64,000 nucleotides of DNA, from positions 1 through 64,000 of the forward strand of contig NZ_KV797925.1 of the NCBI RefSeq assembly GCF_001809535.1, in the 5' to 3' direction. The stretch comes from Aerococcus sp. HMSC062A02. GTDB lineage: Bacteria > Bacillota > Bacilli > Lactobacillales > Aerococcaceae. Position 1 is the stretch's first letter. Each line of letters begins with the position of its first letter. The notes under the pieces were generated by a model. It did not search any database, was not told the origin of the DNA, and saw only the letters and a list, made by a program, of their open reading frames with translations. This document shows positions 32,710-42,197 of this stretch, in pieces. The position numbers and the translations under genes were made by a program.

Positions 32710-33468
32710 CTATTCCTCTTCAGCCGGCACTTGAACCAAATCCACCCCTGCCTGGTCTAGGGCCTGGGTAATATTTTGGGGAATGCCGCTATCCGTATAG
32801 ACCCGGTCAACCTCCTCCAAGCGAAATTGTAGGATGCCTTGGCTATTGGTAAATTTAGAAGAATCCATCAGCACATTAATCTCTTGGGCAGACTCGGCCA
32901 GGGTCCGGGCCGCATCGATCCGTGCAACATCAACGCCTGTAAAACCCTTCTTTAAATCAAAGCCATCCATTCCCATAAAAAAATGTTGGACCTGGAAGTA
33001 GGAGGCAATTTCGCGCAGGAAGGGGCCCACGCAGACCTGGGAGTCCTTCTGGTATTCCCCACCTAGGAGAATGAGCTTCACGCTAGGAGACTTACGCACA
33101 AAGGAGGCAATAAAGGTCGAGTTGGTGATAATCGTGATGTCGCGGTTTTCAAAGGCGAGAATTTCTGCTAGAAGAGCGCAGGTGCCTCCCGATTCAATCA
33201 TCACAGTATCCCCATCGTGGATGGCTGCCGCTGCCCGCTTGGCGATCCGGTGCTTGAGGTCATAGTTCACTGCCAGACGGTAATTCATATCCGCGCTAGA
33301 GCTGACCACCGCATAGCCGTGCTGTCGGCTCAGGATCCCCCGCTCTTCCAAACGATCCAAGTCTTTTCGAATGGTTACCTTGGAGACTTGGAAGTGGTCT
33401 GCCAATTCATTCACAGATACCTTGCGTTTCTGGCTCACCCATTCCACAATCGCATCTTGTCTCTTCAT
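32710..33468 (-). CDS. DeoR-family transcriptional regulator
   Basis: A 252-residue repressor. The N-terminal winged HTH is VSVNELADHFQVSKVTIRKD (residues about 17-36), and the C-terminal DeoRC sensor domain binds a sugar phosphate: MIESGGTCALLAE, ITNSTFIAS and the IDAARTLAESAQEI segment. It is encoded divergently from manA, with 110 nt between the genes, so control of mannose-6-phosphate isomerase or a nearby sugar pathway is likely but not shown. It converges with the esterase gene. Confidence 0.85.
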   Translation of the reverse strand: MKRQDAIVEWVSQKRKVSVNELADHFQVSKVTIRKDLDRLEERGILSRQHGYAVVSSSADMNYRLAVNYDLKHRIAKRAAAAIHDGDTVMIESGGTCALLAEILAFENRDITIITNSTFIASFVRKSPSVKLILLGGEYQKDSQVCVGPFLREIASYFQVQHFFMGMDGFDLKKGFTGVDVARIDAARTLAESAQEINVLMDSSKFTNSQGILQFRLEEVDRVYTDSGIPQNITQALDQAGVDLVQVPAEEE

Positions 33469-33578
33469 TGCTTCTTCCTCCTTCTATCGCTTTTCCATTT
33501 TGCCAGCTTAGACACCCTTTCAATCCCTCCTTAAAGTACGTATAATAGGAGACACAAGCCTTTGAAAGGAGTCTTAGC

Positions 33579-34529
33579 ATGGACCTCATATTTCTCGACG
33601 CCTACCTCCAAGAAAAGATCTGGGGCGGGCAAAAATTAAAAGATATCTATCATTTCCAATTGCCTTCTGACCATACCGGAGAGGCTTGGATCATCTCCGG
33701 CCACCCCCACGGCCCGTCGCGTGTCCATTCACCCCAAGCCTATGCTGGTATGACCTTAGCTGAGCTCTACCAAGACCAGCCAGAACTCTTCGGCCAGCCT
33801 GAAGATACTAACTTCCCCCTCCTGGTAAAGATTCTTGACGCCAAGGAGGACCTCTCTGTTCAAGTCCATCCCGATGACACTTATGCCTGGACCCATGAAG
33901 GCGAACTTGGCAAAACCGAATGTTGGTATGTCATCGCTGCGGATGAAGGAACAGAGATTGTCTATGGCCACCGCGCCAAGAGCCGTGAAGAATTTCTACA
34001 AATGGCTGGCGAAGGCCAGTGGGATAAGCTCCTCAAACGCCTTCCGATTAAAGCAGGCGACTTCTTCCCTGTGCCAGCTGGAACCATCCATGCCATCGGG
34101 GGCGGGGCCCTTATTCTAGAGACCCAGCAGAGCTCCGACACTACCTACCGGGTTTATGATTATGACCGCAAAGATAAGGATGGGCAGAAACGGCAACTCC
34201 ACCTGGACCAAGCGGCCGATGTTACACATTTTCCTAGCCAAGATACCCTGGCCCAACCCCACACAGAAACCCAGGAAGGCGGGCAAATCACGGAGCTTTG
34301 GGCTAATCCCCACTTCACCGTCTACCGCTGGCAAGTCAAGGAGGAAATCCAGGTCGATACCTCTAGCCATCCTTACAGCTTGGTTAGCCTCATCCAGGGC
34401 CAGGCCCAAATCGAAGCTGATGGTAAGACCTACAACATCCTAGCCGGCCAGTCCTTCATCATCCCGCATGCTATCCAGAGCGTTAAACTCCGAGGTGAGG
34501 CAAGCCTGATCTGCTCGCATCCCAACTAG
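33579..34529 (+). CDS. manA: Mannose-6-phosphate isomerase, class I
   Basis: A 316-residue ManA of the short Firmicute type. It interconverts mannose-6-phosphate and fructose-6-phosphate. Zinc-binding residues are visible in LSVQVHPDD (Gln and His), in KTECWYV (Glu) and in PVPAGTIHAIG (His). The C-terminal cupin repeat ends at about residue 310. AAAGGAG is 7 nt before the ATG and TATAAT lies at 33539-33544. It feeds the product of the mannose PTS encoded at 35-38 kb into glycolysis. Confidence 0.9.
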   Translation: MDLIFLDAYLQEKIWGGQKLKDIYHFQLPSDHTGEAWIISGHPHGPSRVHSPQAYAGMTLAELYQDQPELFGQPEDTNFPLLVKILDAKEDLSVQVHPDDTYAWTHEGELGKTECWYVIAADEGTEIVYGHRAKSREEFLQMAGEGQWDKLLKRLPIKAGDFFPVPAGTIHAIGGGALILETQQSSDTTYRVYDYDRKDKDGQKRQLHLDQAADVTHFPSQDTLAQPHTETQEGGQITELWANPHFTVYRWQVKEEIQVDTSSHPYSLVSLIQGQAQIEADGKTYNILAGQSFIIPHAIQSVKLRGEASLICSHPN

Positions 34530-34670
34530 AACAGGGTGTGAGGCTTGGCGCTTAGACTCGGATGATTGGAGCAAGTCAGAATAAGAGCGAAGCATGCGCT
34601 CGTTTCTGACTTGCGAAATCACTCCGAGTCTGCCAAGTCGAACCCGACTAGAACAGGGGGTGAGGAGAAG
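34525..34670. repeat. Dispersed intergenic repeat, copy 2
   Basis: CCAACTAGAACAGGGTGTGAGG occurs here twice in slightly different form (about 34523 and 34640) around an imperfect inverted repeat (GCAAGTCAGAA...TTCTGACTTGC). The GTGTGAGGCTTGG and GATGATTGGA pieces recur at 52208-52230. No gene is seen in 34530-34782. Confidence 0.55.
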
Positions 34671-34782
34671 TTATTTCTGCAATTTTGAACCCAACTACAA
34701 ACTATAACTATTCGAAGGTCAGCTAGTTACAGATATCGTATGCTTGATCTGATTCAGGCCTAAGCGACTTTTTGTTACACTC

Positions 34783-35151
34783 TCATTTCTTCCCCCAGCC
34801 CAAAGCCTGCTTAACCACTTCAAAGAAAGAGAGTGAGCGGACAATCCGGTCGGCTGGTACATACTCGCGCACTTGGCGCAACAAAGCCTTGGCATCTTTA
34901 GCCGCAAAGCTGAAGCTGCCGGCTTTTTTTGTTTGGATGGCAAAGCGGGGAATCCAACGACCAGAGAAAAGGATGGAAACCACCACATAATCAATCTCCT
35001 CCCAGGGAATTTGAATAAAGTTGGCAGGATTGCGCTCGTCATAGAATTCAAAAGCTGCATTACCTAAGAGAATCTTACCATAATCTGTCATCCCTAAAAA
35101 CGATGTTGCCTTGGTCACATAGACGACCTCTTGGTTCAAAGACTGTACCAT
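34783..35151 (-). CDS. manO: DUF956 protein linked to the mannose PTS
   Basis: A 122-residue DUF956 protein, in Lactobacillales nearly always encoded behind the mannose-family PTS genes and called ManO in some species. The pattern TDYGKILLGNAAFEFYDE and IPWEEIDYVVVSI, split by the usual basic RFAIQTKKAG segment, is typical of this PH-like domain. Its role is thought to be regulatory or structural for the transporter. It ends the man operon; 138 nt separate it from the IID gene. AAAGGAG precedes the ATG. Confidence 0.8.
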   Translation of the reverse strand: MVQSLNQEVVYVTKATSFLGMTDYGKILLGNAAFEFYDERNPANFIQIPWEEIDYVVVSILFSGRWIPRFAIQTKKAGSFSFAAKDAKALLRQVREYVPADRIVRSLSFFEVVKQALGWGKK

Positions 35152-35289
35152 AGAAACTCCTTTCAGATACTCAACAGCAGGGGCAAAAATTAAGAAAGCC
35201 CTGGATCACCGAAACAAAGGAGGAGCCAGGCAAAGGCGTGCCCTCAGTTTGTAGCGTGGAGGCCAGGACTAACTGTTGAAAATTTTTAA

Positions 35290-36201
35290 TTACATGAGCC
35301 CAATGACATGGAGGATAACCCCCGCTGCGAAAAGACCCAGAATAATCACGATTGGTGAGACCTTCTTATTCAGTAACCACATACAGAAGAGGGTCAGTAA
35401 GAGCCCCGCCAAACCAGGAATCAAGCTATCCAAGTTATCTTGGAGGGTGGTTACCTTAGTTGGATCGAGCGATAGGCCTTGAGCCTGTTGTTCTAAAGCG
35501 ACCTTAATGCCTTCTGCACCGGCAGGGAGTTTATCCCATTCGATGTAAGCCCCCTTGTCTAGCGGAACCTCTGAAACAACCGGGGTGAAGGAGATGGCCA
35601 CCCAGCGGTTAACCAAAGAGCCGAGGATGAACATCCCTAGAATCGAAGCCCCCTTGGTAATGTCTTGAAGTAAACCGCCTGACAAGTCTTCAGTAATCTT
35701 AGATCCTGCCTTATAGCCGAATTCCTGGGTATACCACATGAAGCCCAAACGAATAGCATTCCAAACCACGAAATAAATGATTGGGCCGAGGATATTGCCC
35801 CCCATGGCCAGTGATGCGGCTAGGGCCCCAATAATTGGCTTCACAGTGAACCAAAAGACCGGGTCTCCGATCCCCGCTAAAGGACCCATCATCCCTACTT
35901 TAACCCCTTGGATAGCGACATCATCGACAGGTGCCCCATTAGCCCGTTCTTCTTCTAAGGCCAGAGTTACCCCAAGGATCGGTGAAGCCACATAAGGGTG
36001 GGTATTAAAGAATTCCAAGTGCCGCTGTAAGGCTTTTGCTTGTTCGTCTTTCGTCTTATAGAGTTTACGGATAGCTGGGATCATTGAGAAGACCCAGCCA
36101 CCATTCTGCATCCGTTCATAGTTCCAAGAACCTTGGAGATAGGTGGAACGTAGCCAGATGGAAATCCGGTCACGTTTCGATAGTTTAACGCCTTCTGCCA
36201 T
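35290..36201 (-). CDS. manN: Mannose-family PTS, IID component
   Basis: A 303-residue membrane subunit of the mannose PTS. The long N-terminal cytoplasmic part has WLRSTYLQGSWNYERMQ, a hallmark of IID proteins, followed by FNTHPYVASPILG and the GPLAGIGDPVFWF loop. Membrane segments follow to residue 300. It forms the sugar channel with the IIC subunit encoded 17 nt upstream. Confidence 0.92.
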   Translation of the reverse strand: MAEGVKLSKRDRISIWLRSTYLQGSWNYERMQNGGWVFSMIPAIRKLYKTKDEQAKALQRHLEFFNTHPYVASPILGVTLALEEERANGAPVDDVAIQGVKVGMMGPLAGIGDPVFWFTVKPIIGALAASLAMGGNILGPIIYFVVWNAIRLGFMWYTQEFGYKAGSKITEDLSGGLLQDITKGASILGMFILGSLVNRWVAISFTPVVSEVPLDKGAYIEWDKLPAGAEGIKVALEQQAQGLSLDPTKVTTLQDNLDSLIPGLAGLLLTLFCMWLLNKKVSPIVIILGLFAAGVILHVIGLM

Positions 36202-36218
36202 TACGAATTCTCCTTTCT

Positions 36219-37031
36219 TTAATAGTCATCAATCAAGTCGCCGACAGGGTCCCCGGTATGTTTAGGTCCAGATTGGCCGTTCGACGACCCGCCCATTTTA
36301 GAGAGTTGGAGGTAAAGTAAAGCGAGCGCGATACCAATCGCCCCAAGCCCAATCAAGGTCAGCTCCTGGATCGTAGCGAGAACGAAACCGATGGCAAAGA
36401 AAGGCCAAACTTCCCGGGTAGCCATCATATTGATCACCATAGCATAACCTACAGCAACCACCATGCCCCCGCCAATGGACAGACCATCTGTCAACCAGTC
36501 GGGCATAGCCAAGAGAAGCTCACGCACAGGACCTGCCCCGATAGCTAGGATCAGAGCAGCAGGGATGGCGATCCGCACCCCTTGCATGACAATCGCGATC
36601 ATATGCCAGATCTCTACTTTACGAACGTTCCCTTCAGCAGCGGCCCCGTCCATAATATGGACAATCCCAGTTGCTAGGGTCCGGCAGATAATGGTCAAAA
36701 GTAGACCCGCCACAGCTAGAGGGACGGCCAAGGCAATGGCTGAACCAATTCCAGCTTGACCCTGCCCCCCTAGGACCAAGATAATAGCTGATGCCACAGC
36801 GGCTAGGGCCGCATCCGGAGCAACCGCTGCCCCAATATTAGCCCAACCCAAGGCGATCATCTGTAAGGAACCACCTAGCATCAGACAGGGTCCTAGCTGG
36901 CCACTTACGAGACCAATCAAAGTGCAGGCAATCACAGGTTGGTGAAAATGCCAGGCATCCAAGATCCCCTCGGTACCAGCTAAGAAGGCAATAAAGATAA
37001 TTAAGATAATTTGGATAATATTTAAATCCAT
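36219..37031 (-). CDS. manM: Mannose-family PTS, IIC component
   Basis: A 270-residue IIC subunit with about eight hydrophobic segments and the typical GLVSGQLGPCLMLGGSLQMI stretch near residue 45, where ManY-type proteins contact sugar. The C-terminal tail is short and polar. It lies between the IIAB and IID genes, with ribosome-binding AAGGAGG before its ATG. Confidence 0.92.
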   Translation of the reverse strand: MDLNIIQIILIIFIAFLAGTEGILDAWHFHQPVIACTLIGLVSGQLGPCLMLGGSLQMIALGWANIGAAVAPDAALAAVASAIILVLGGQGQAGIGSAIALAVPLAVAGLLLTIICRTLATGIVHIMDGAAAEGNVRKVEIWHMIAIVMQGVRIAIPAALILAIGAGPVRELLLAMPDWLTDGLSIGGGMVVAVGYAMVINMMATREVWPFFAIGFVLATIQELTLIGLGAIGIALALLYLQLSKMGGSSNGQSGPKHTGDPVGDLIDDY

Positions 37032-37059
37032 AAGACTGCTTCCTCCTTAAGCGATAATT

Positions 37060-38052
37060 TTATGCGTTCTGCTTGTCGAGTTCTTTCTGAGCTTGCCGCA
37101 AGATACTGTCCATATTGTCGCCTTGATCTGCAGGCACCTTACGCACATCAAAGCGCAGGCCTTGATCTTTCAAAGCTTGGAAGGTGTCAATATCGTCTTG
37201 ACTGAAGGCCAAGACTTTATTGGGTTGGACCTTCCCCTTGCTGTGAGCCATAGAACCCACATTAATTTCTTCCAGTGGGACACCGCCTTCAACTACCCGC
37301 AAGACATCTTGGGGATTTTCAAAAAGCAAGAGCGCCCGTTCCTTACCGAAGTGTTCTTGGTCTTTACCGATCTTAATCATCTGGTCAATCGGAATCACGT
37401 GAGCCTTAATTCCAGATGGGGCCGCCTGCTTGATCAGTTGGGTTCGCAGCTCATCCTTAGCTACCGCATCCGATACCACAATAATCCGCGTGGGATGAGT
37501 AGCCCGGGTCCAACCTGTCGCGACCTGACCGTGCAAGAGCCGGGAATCGATCCGAGCCAGGACAAAATCCATCTGCCCAGGACTCCCCACCTGATCACTG
37601 CTGGCAGGAGTCTCTTCAGCCTGGACTTGCTCTGTCTCTTCTTCATCTTTCGCCAAGCCTTCCGGTAGGGGTTTGACCCCTTCCTTGGCTGTATCTAGGA
37701 TATGACCAGCAATCTCTTGGGCAGTGGTCATGGAGAAACGTGACGCATAAGCCTCGATCACCATGGGCAGGTTCATCCCGGACACAATGGCCCAGCTGTC
37801 TTCGTGGCCTTCAAAGAGATTGCTGGCCTGGTTGAAGGGCGTCCCTCCCCACAAATCAACTAAAAACAATACCTGGTCAGGATCAGAAAACGATGCGATA
37901 GCTTCTTCCATTTTGGCCCGCACATCGTCGGGGCCTTCAGAAGGAAGCAGGGTCACTGCCGCTACATCTTCTTGGTCGCCAAAAATCATGGCACCCGATT
38001 GCAAAATACCATTCGCAAACTCACCGTGACTGGCGAGGATAATTCCAACCAT
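37060..38052 (-). CDS. manL: Mannose-family PTS, IIAB component
   Basis: A 330-residue cytoplasmic fusion. The IIA domain (residues 1-130) has the phospho-His in ILASHGEFANG (His9), the IIB domain (about 165-325) in DSRLLHGQVATGW. A Gln/Glu-rich linker joins them. It passes phosphate from HPr to the sugar entering through IIC/IID, typically mannose, glucose or glucosamine. AAGGAGG lies just before the ATG, and a cre site is 43 nt upstream of the start. Confidence 0.92.
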   Translation of the reverse strand: MVGIILASHGEFANGILQSGAMIFGDQEDVAAVTLLPSEGPDDVRAKMEEAIASFSDPDQVLFLVDLWGGTPFNQASNLFEGHEDSWAIVSGMNLPMVIEAYASRFSMTTAQEIAGHILDTAKEGVKPLPEGLAKDEEETEQVQAEETPASSDQVGSPGQMDFVLARIDSRLLHGQVATGWTRATHPTRIIVVSDAVAKDELRTQLIKQAAPSGIKAHVIPIDQMIKIGKDQEHFGKERALLLFENPQDVLRVVEGGVPLEEINVGSMAHSKGKVQPNKVLAFSQDDIDTFQALKDQGLRFDVRKVPADQGDNMDSILRQAQKELDKQNA

Positions 38053-38094
38053 CTCAATACCTCCTTGGTCAATTAATATAAATATAATAAGTCA

Positions 38095-38109
38095 ATGAAA
38101 ACGATTACT
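38095..38109. promoter_or_regulatory. cre site upstream of the mannose PTS
   Basis: ATGAAAACGATTACT matches the CcpA consensus at all but one position (A for Y) and lies 43 nt before manL. Catabolite control of a mannose PTS is common in the order. Confidence 0.6.
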
Positions 38110-38228
38110 GATCTATTATACCTTTTTTAAACTTTCCTTTCAAGGCCAAATCCCTTTCGTTTACCACGATTTCGTAAGTCTATTGTCTTTCTAAAGAAAC
38201 AAGCCTTGATCAACACTGCAATTGAACA

Positions 38229-38375
38229 GCTCCTTCGCTATAAAATTTGGTCCTTAAAAAGCCATGCTAGCAGCTTGAGCCCAGCTCTCTCGCCCAGCAA
38301 AACGCAAAGGGCTAGTAGGGCTAAGATTTTAGCCTACTAGCTGTAATTCACTTCAGTCGGGTAAGGTGAAAAATC
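38229..38375. repeat. Dispersed intergenic repeat, copy 3
   Basis: Matches the left half of the 13.05-13.30 kb element in order: TTCGCT, AATTTGG, AGCTCTCTCGCCCAGC-like box, GGCTAGTA...CTACTAGC, GTAATTCAC, AGTCGGGT. The hairpin is stronger here (GGCTAGTAGGGCTAA / TTAGCCTACTAGCT). Confidence 0.6.
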
Positions 38376-38387
38376 CTAATCCAATGA

Positions 38388-38420
38388 CAAAAAAGGCTGT
38401 GCCTCTAATTGGCACAGCCA
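38388..38420 (-). terminator. Terminator of the transketolase gene
   Basis: Minus strand: GGCTGTGCC, 7-nt loop, GGCACAGCC, then six T, 15 nt after the stop. Confidence 0.85.
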
Positions 38421-38435
38421 CATCTTTTAATAGAT

Positions 38436-40442
38436 TTATTTTTGCTTGTCGATCACTTGGCGCATCTTATCTGCTACATTGTCAGCAGTGAAACCAAGTT
38501 TTTCTTGGATCAAGTCGCCTGGAGCAGAGAAGCCGAACTGGTCGATGGTCAAGCTAGTGCCTTGACTGCCAGTATAACGTTCCCAACCGAAGGAAGCGCT
38601 CATTTCAACAGCGAGTCGAGCGGTGACTTGACTTGGGAGAACACTTTCCTTGTAAGCCTCATCTTGGGCTTCAAAACGGTCCCAGCTTGGCATGGAGACA
38701 ACCGCTACATCCACCCCATCTTCAGCTAATTTAGCTTGAGCTTGGATAGCCAGGGCAACTTCTGAGCCAGTTGCTAAGAGGAGGCCGGCTGCTTGGTCGT
38801 GGGCTCCTTGAGCAGGTGACACCACATAGGCTCCCTTATCAATTGGTGCATGAACAGTCGCTTCTAGACTTGGAAGTCCTTGACGGCTGAGAACGAGAAC
38901 AGTTGGTTGATCTTGGGTTTCAATCGCTTGTTTCCAAGCCGCAACGGTTTCGTTGGCATCAGCTGGACGAATTACTTGCACATTAGGAATGCAGCGGATG
39001 CTGGCTAATTGTTCGATTGGCTCGTGGGTTGGACCATCTTCCCCAACCGCTACGGAGTCGTGGGTCATCACGAAGACTGGCGCCGTTCCTTGAATAGCAG
39101 CCAAGCGGAGGGCTGGGCGGAGATAGTCAACAAAGGAGAAGAAGGTCCCCCCGTAGACCTTGCTGCCGCCATGGAGCTGGATCCCATTCATCGCCGCTGC
39201 CATAGCGAACTCACGCACACCGAACCAGACATTGCGTCCAGCATAGTTATCAGCTGTGAAGTCTTCTTCGGCACTGACCATAGTCTTATTAGAAGACGCC
39301 AAGTCAGCTGCCCCACCCCAGAGATAAGGTAATTTTTCTGAGAGGACTTGGAGGACTTCATGGCTAGATTGGCGTGAAGCCAACTTGGAATCTGTACCAT
39401 AAACTGGCAGGTTTTCTGCCCAGTCGCTAGGTAATTCTTGGCTGAAGCCCAATTCAAAGTCGCTGGCTAAGTCTGGATAAGCTTGGCGGTAAGCCTCAAA
39501 GCTTGCTTCCCAATCTGCTTCAGCCTGAGCGCCAGCTTCTACCATTTCTTCCTGGAAGCGCGCCTTAACTTCTTCGGGAACGAAGAAATCATCATTCTCC
39601 CATTGGTAAATGGCCTTAGCTGCAAGGATTCCTTCCTTACCTAAAGGTGCTCCATGGACGGCTGAACTGCCGGCATTAGGTGCCCCATAACCAATCACTG
39701 TCTTCACTTCGATCAGAGTCGGTTGGTCCGTGTGGGTCTTGGCTTCTTTAATGGCTTGGTCAATGGCTTCCAGGTCATTCCCATCTTCTACCCGGAGATA
39801 GTGCCAATTATTCGCTTCAAAGCGTTGTTGGACATTTTCTGTGAAGGCCTTAGAGGTCGGACCATCTAGGGAAATATCGTTCGAATCGTAGAGCACCACT
39901 AACTTGCCGAGACCCAGATGACCAGCTAAGGAAGCAGCTTCTTGGGAGATCCCTTCCATCAGGTCCCCATCCCCGCAAAGGGCATAGGTATAGTGGTCCA
40001 CAATCTTGTGGTCGGCTTGGTTATAACGGGCTGCTAAGTGGGCTTCAGCCATGGCCATCCCAACAGCCATCGCAATCCCTTGGCCGAGTGGTCCAGTGGT
40101 CGCTTCAACCCCGTCTGTATGGTTCACTTCGGGGTGGCCTGGTGTCCGACTTTCCCATTGGCGGAACGCCTTGAGATCATCAATCGTCACGTCATAACCT
40201 GCCAAGTGCAAGAGCGAATAAAGCATCGCTGACCCATGACCAGCAGAAAGAATGAAACGATCACGGTCAACCCAGTTTGTTGACGTTTTAGGGTTCACTT
40301 TTAAGTGTTTGGTCCAGAGCACGTAAGCCATTGGAGCTGCACCCATGGGCAAGCCGGGGTGGCCAGAGTTAGCCTTCTCAATCATGTCCATGCTGAGGGT
40401 ACGAATCGTGTTTACGCCGAGCTCATCAACTTTATCGAACAA
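38436..40442 (-). CDS. tkt: Transketolase
   Basis: A 668-residue thiamine-diphosphate enzyme of the pentose phosphate pathway. The TPP/metal motif is [20 protein letters not shown] cut at the usual 'GDG...N' span (GDGDLMEG and [10 protein letters not shown]), the N-terminal substrate His lies in GHPGLPMG, and the transketolase signature is in the central [17 protein letters not shown] segment. Length and domain order (TPP, pyrimidine, C-terminal) are normal. The start codon is TTG (40442) with GAGGTG 6-8 nt upstream. It is a single gene with its own terminator. Confidence 0.95.
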   Translation of the reverse strand: MFDKVDELGVNTIRTLSMDMIEKANSGHPGLPMGAAPMAYVLWTKHLKVNPKTSTNWVDRDRFILSAGHGSAMLYSLLHLAGYDVTIDDLKAFRQWESRTPGHPEVNHTDGVEATTGPLGQGIAMAVGMAMAEAHLAARYNQADHKIVDHYTYALCGDGDLMEGISQEAASLAGHLGLGKLVVLYDSNDISLDGPTSKAFTENVQQRFEANNWHYLRVEDGNDLEAIDQAIKEAKTHTDQPTLIEVKTVIGYGAPNAGSSAVHGAPLGKEGILAAKAIYQWENDDFFVPEEVKARFQEEMVEAGAQAEADWEASFEAYRQAYPDLASDFELGFSQELPSDWAENLPVYGTDSKLASRQSSHEVLQVLSEKLPYLWGGAADLASSNKTMVSAEEDFTADNYAGRNVWFGVREFAMAAAMNGIQLHGGSKVYGGTFFSFVDYLRPALRLAAIQGTAPVFVMTHDSVAVGEDGPTHEPIEQLASIRCIPNVQVIRPADANETVAAWKQAIETQDQPTVLVLSRQGLPSLEATVHAPIDKGAYVVSPAQGAHDQAAGLLLATGSEVALAIQAQAKLAEDGVDVAVVSMPSWDRFEAQDEAYKESVLPSQVTARLAVEMSASFGWERYTGSQGTSLTIDQFGFSAPGDLIQEKLGFTADNVADKMRQVIDKQK

Positions 40443-40570
40443 TTACTTCACCTCTAAATTATTATTTCTAGGTCCTTGGACCCGGTTACAGTCTATCACT
40501 TCTATTATCCTAGAAGCGCCCAGGATATGCAATGTTTAAATTGAATTTTCATCCGATTTCCGGTAAGTGG

Positions 40571-40597
40571 AAAAAGGCTGGAAGATTTTTCCAGCCA
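40571..40597 (-). terminator. Terminator of the DUF5058 pair
   Basis: Minus strand: GGCTGGAA, 5-nt loop, TTCCAGCC, then five T, right after the stop at 40603. Confidence 0.8.
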
Positions 40598-40602
40598 ATT
40601 GT

Positions 40603-41304
40603 TTAATATTCACTCAAGTGCCCCTTCTTGTACATGAAGTAAGCGGTAGCTACCGAAATGATCATGCAAGAAATCAGGATATAGGACTGGTATTGGGCGA
40701 ATCCCTGGGGTCCTAGGATTAAGAAGATCCCGACCGCAAATAAGATAGGAGCTACGGATAGCTTCTTATGGTTGAGGATCTGAGGGACCGTAATGGCACC
40801 GTAGAGAGCCGGAATGATTTGGTCAAAACCTGGCTTCAGGAAGGGGTGGTTCAGGATAGGAACCAACCAGGAACCGATCAAGAAGGCCCCTAGAATCAAA
40901 ATAATTATAGTCACAATGGAAGAAATCCCTACACAGATAATGGCGATCACATTCCCCTTATCCGTACCTGGTTCGACACCAGCAATCTTTTGACCGGCAA
41001 CAGTTACCGGAATCTTCAAGTTTGTGATATTCCCGGTAATCGAACTGAGATACATAGCGCCTGCTCCGAGGATGGGATAGAAGGAAACATTCTCAACTAC
41101 CGCTGTGGGAAGGAAGATCGCGATCAGTCCTGAAGCAGCGACCAGGGCCTTGCCAAAATCGAGGCCTACACCTAACCAGTAAGCCGTTCCTAGAGGGACC
41201 ATGAACATCCCCATTAAGGCAATAACACTTGTGATCCGACCCAAGCGGTTAATCTCCCGGCTATATTGGGCATCGGATTCAATTTTTCTCTTATTCTCTG
41301 CCAT
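40603..41304 (-). CDS. Membrane protein, partner of DUF5058
   Basis: A 233-residue protein with about six membrane segments, beginning with a charged N-terminus (residues 1-20). I do not recognise a named family. It contains a Gly-rich turn ILGAGAMYLSSITGNITNL in the middle and LYGAITVPQ near residue 180. It is encoded 11 nt after the DUF5058 gene, and AGGAGGT lies before its ATG. The arrangement suggests a two-subunit transporter; with an M20 peptidase gene just upstream, peptides or N-acylated amino acids are possible cargo. Confidence 0.6.
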   Translation of the reverse strand: MAENKRKIESDAQYSREINRLGRITSVIALMGMFMVPLGTAYWLGVGLDFGKALVAASGLIAIFLPTAVVENVSFYPILGAGAMYLSSITGNITNLKIPVTVAGQKIAGVEPGTDKGNVIAIICVGISSIVTIIILILGAFLIGSWLVPILNHPFLKPGFDQIIPALYGAITVPQILNHKKLSVAPILFAVGIFLILGPQGFAQYQSYILISCMIISVATAYFMYKKGHLSEY

Positions 41305-41315
41305 ACAAGCACCTC

Positions 41316-42041
41316 CTAAAAGACATTAGCGTAGATAATGACGGCCAGCATGCCCACAATCATGGAAATGGGCATCGAGAAGTCACTCAAGAGTCGCTGG
41401 TCGTAACGTTTGGATAAGGCATTGAGAGCCAGGGTACACAAGCCCGCCGCCACAAAAGCTATGATCGACGAAATATTGGCTACATTAGCCACATAAGGCG
41501 TGGATAGAGTAATCAGCATAGCGGTAAAGAGGGCTGCAGAGAAGATTCCTACAAAGGCCTTACTCTTAGGATTTTCCCGCATCTTCTGAGACATCTTATC
41601 CAGCTGCCCCATGAAGAGGATGTTAAAAAGAATCCCCCAGATAATTCCAATCGTCATCACAAACATAATAATCACATAGATCTTTGGCGTTAGGCCCGGG
41701 TCGGAAATATCCGTTAGCCCCTGACTTTGGGCTGCAATATTAGCCGCTGACCCCTCGTAGACAGCAGAGCCGACAATGGACAAGCGCAACCAAGGGAAAT
41801 ATTTACCTAGGGGTACCGACAGGGCGAGCATCATAACAATAATGGGAAGAGAAGGCACAATGGATAGAAGCGCACTATTGGTCATAGCCCGTTTCAGTAC
41901 CTCTTTTTCCATGTCAAGTTCCAAGCCTCGCTTCCAAGCTTTACGAATAAAGAGCAGGGATTGGATGACAACAATTGCAATAACCAAGGCACAGAGGGCA
42001 AAGACCACTGGACTATTGGCTACTTTTAAATAGTCACTCAT
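41316..42041 (-). CDS. DUF5058 membrane protein
   Basis: A protein of about 241 residues with five to six membrane segments that matches the DUF5058 family by pattern (NSPVVFALCALVIAIVVIQS start, a basic loop at about 35-50, then PSLPIIVMMLALSVPLGKYFPW around the next helix). The family has no experimental function. The start is the ATG of MSDYLK, 9 nt after AAAGGAG; an earlier in-frame ATG touches the site. It forms a two-gene operon with the membrane protein downstream. Confidence 0.6.
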   Translation of the reverse strand: MSDYLKVANSPVVFALCALVIAIVVIQSLLFIRKAWKRGLELDMEKEVLKRAMTNSALLSIVPSLPIIVMMLALSVPLGKYFPWLRLSIVGSAVYEGSAANIAAQSQGLTDISDPGLTPKIYVIIMFVMTIGIIWGILFNILFMGQLDKMSQKMRENPKSKAFVGIFSAALFTAMLITLSTPYVANVANISSIIAFVAAGLCTLALNALSKRYDQRLLSDFSMPISMIVGMLAVIIYANVF

Positions 42042-42060
42042 TATTTTCATCTCCTTTGAT

Positions 42061-42096
42061 AAAAAAGGAGGCTAGGAGCTCATCCCAGTCCCCTCT
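42061..42096 (-). terminator. Terminator of the M20 peptidase gene
   Basis: Minus strand: GAGGGGACTGGGA pairs imperfectly with TCCTAGCCTCC, then six T. It separates the peptidase gene from the DUF5058 pair. Confidence 0.55.
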
Positions 42097-42197
42097 TCGT
42101 TATTTAAATTTTTTGTCTTGCTAGCTAATGATTAAGACATCGCTTAAGCAAGAGCACAACAGATCGCCAGCTATCATTCGATAGAGGCCCGTCATTT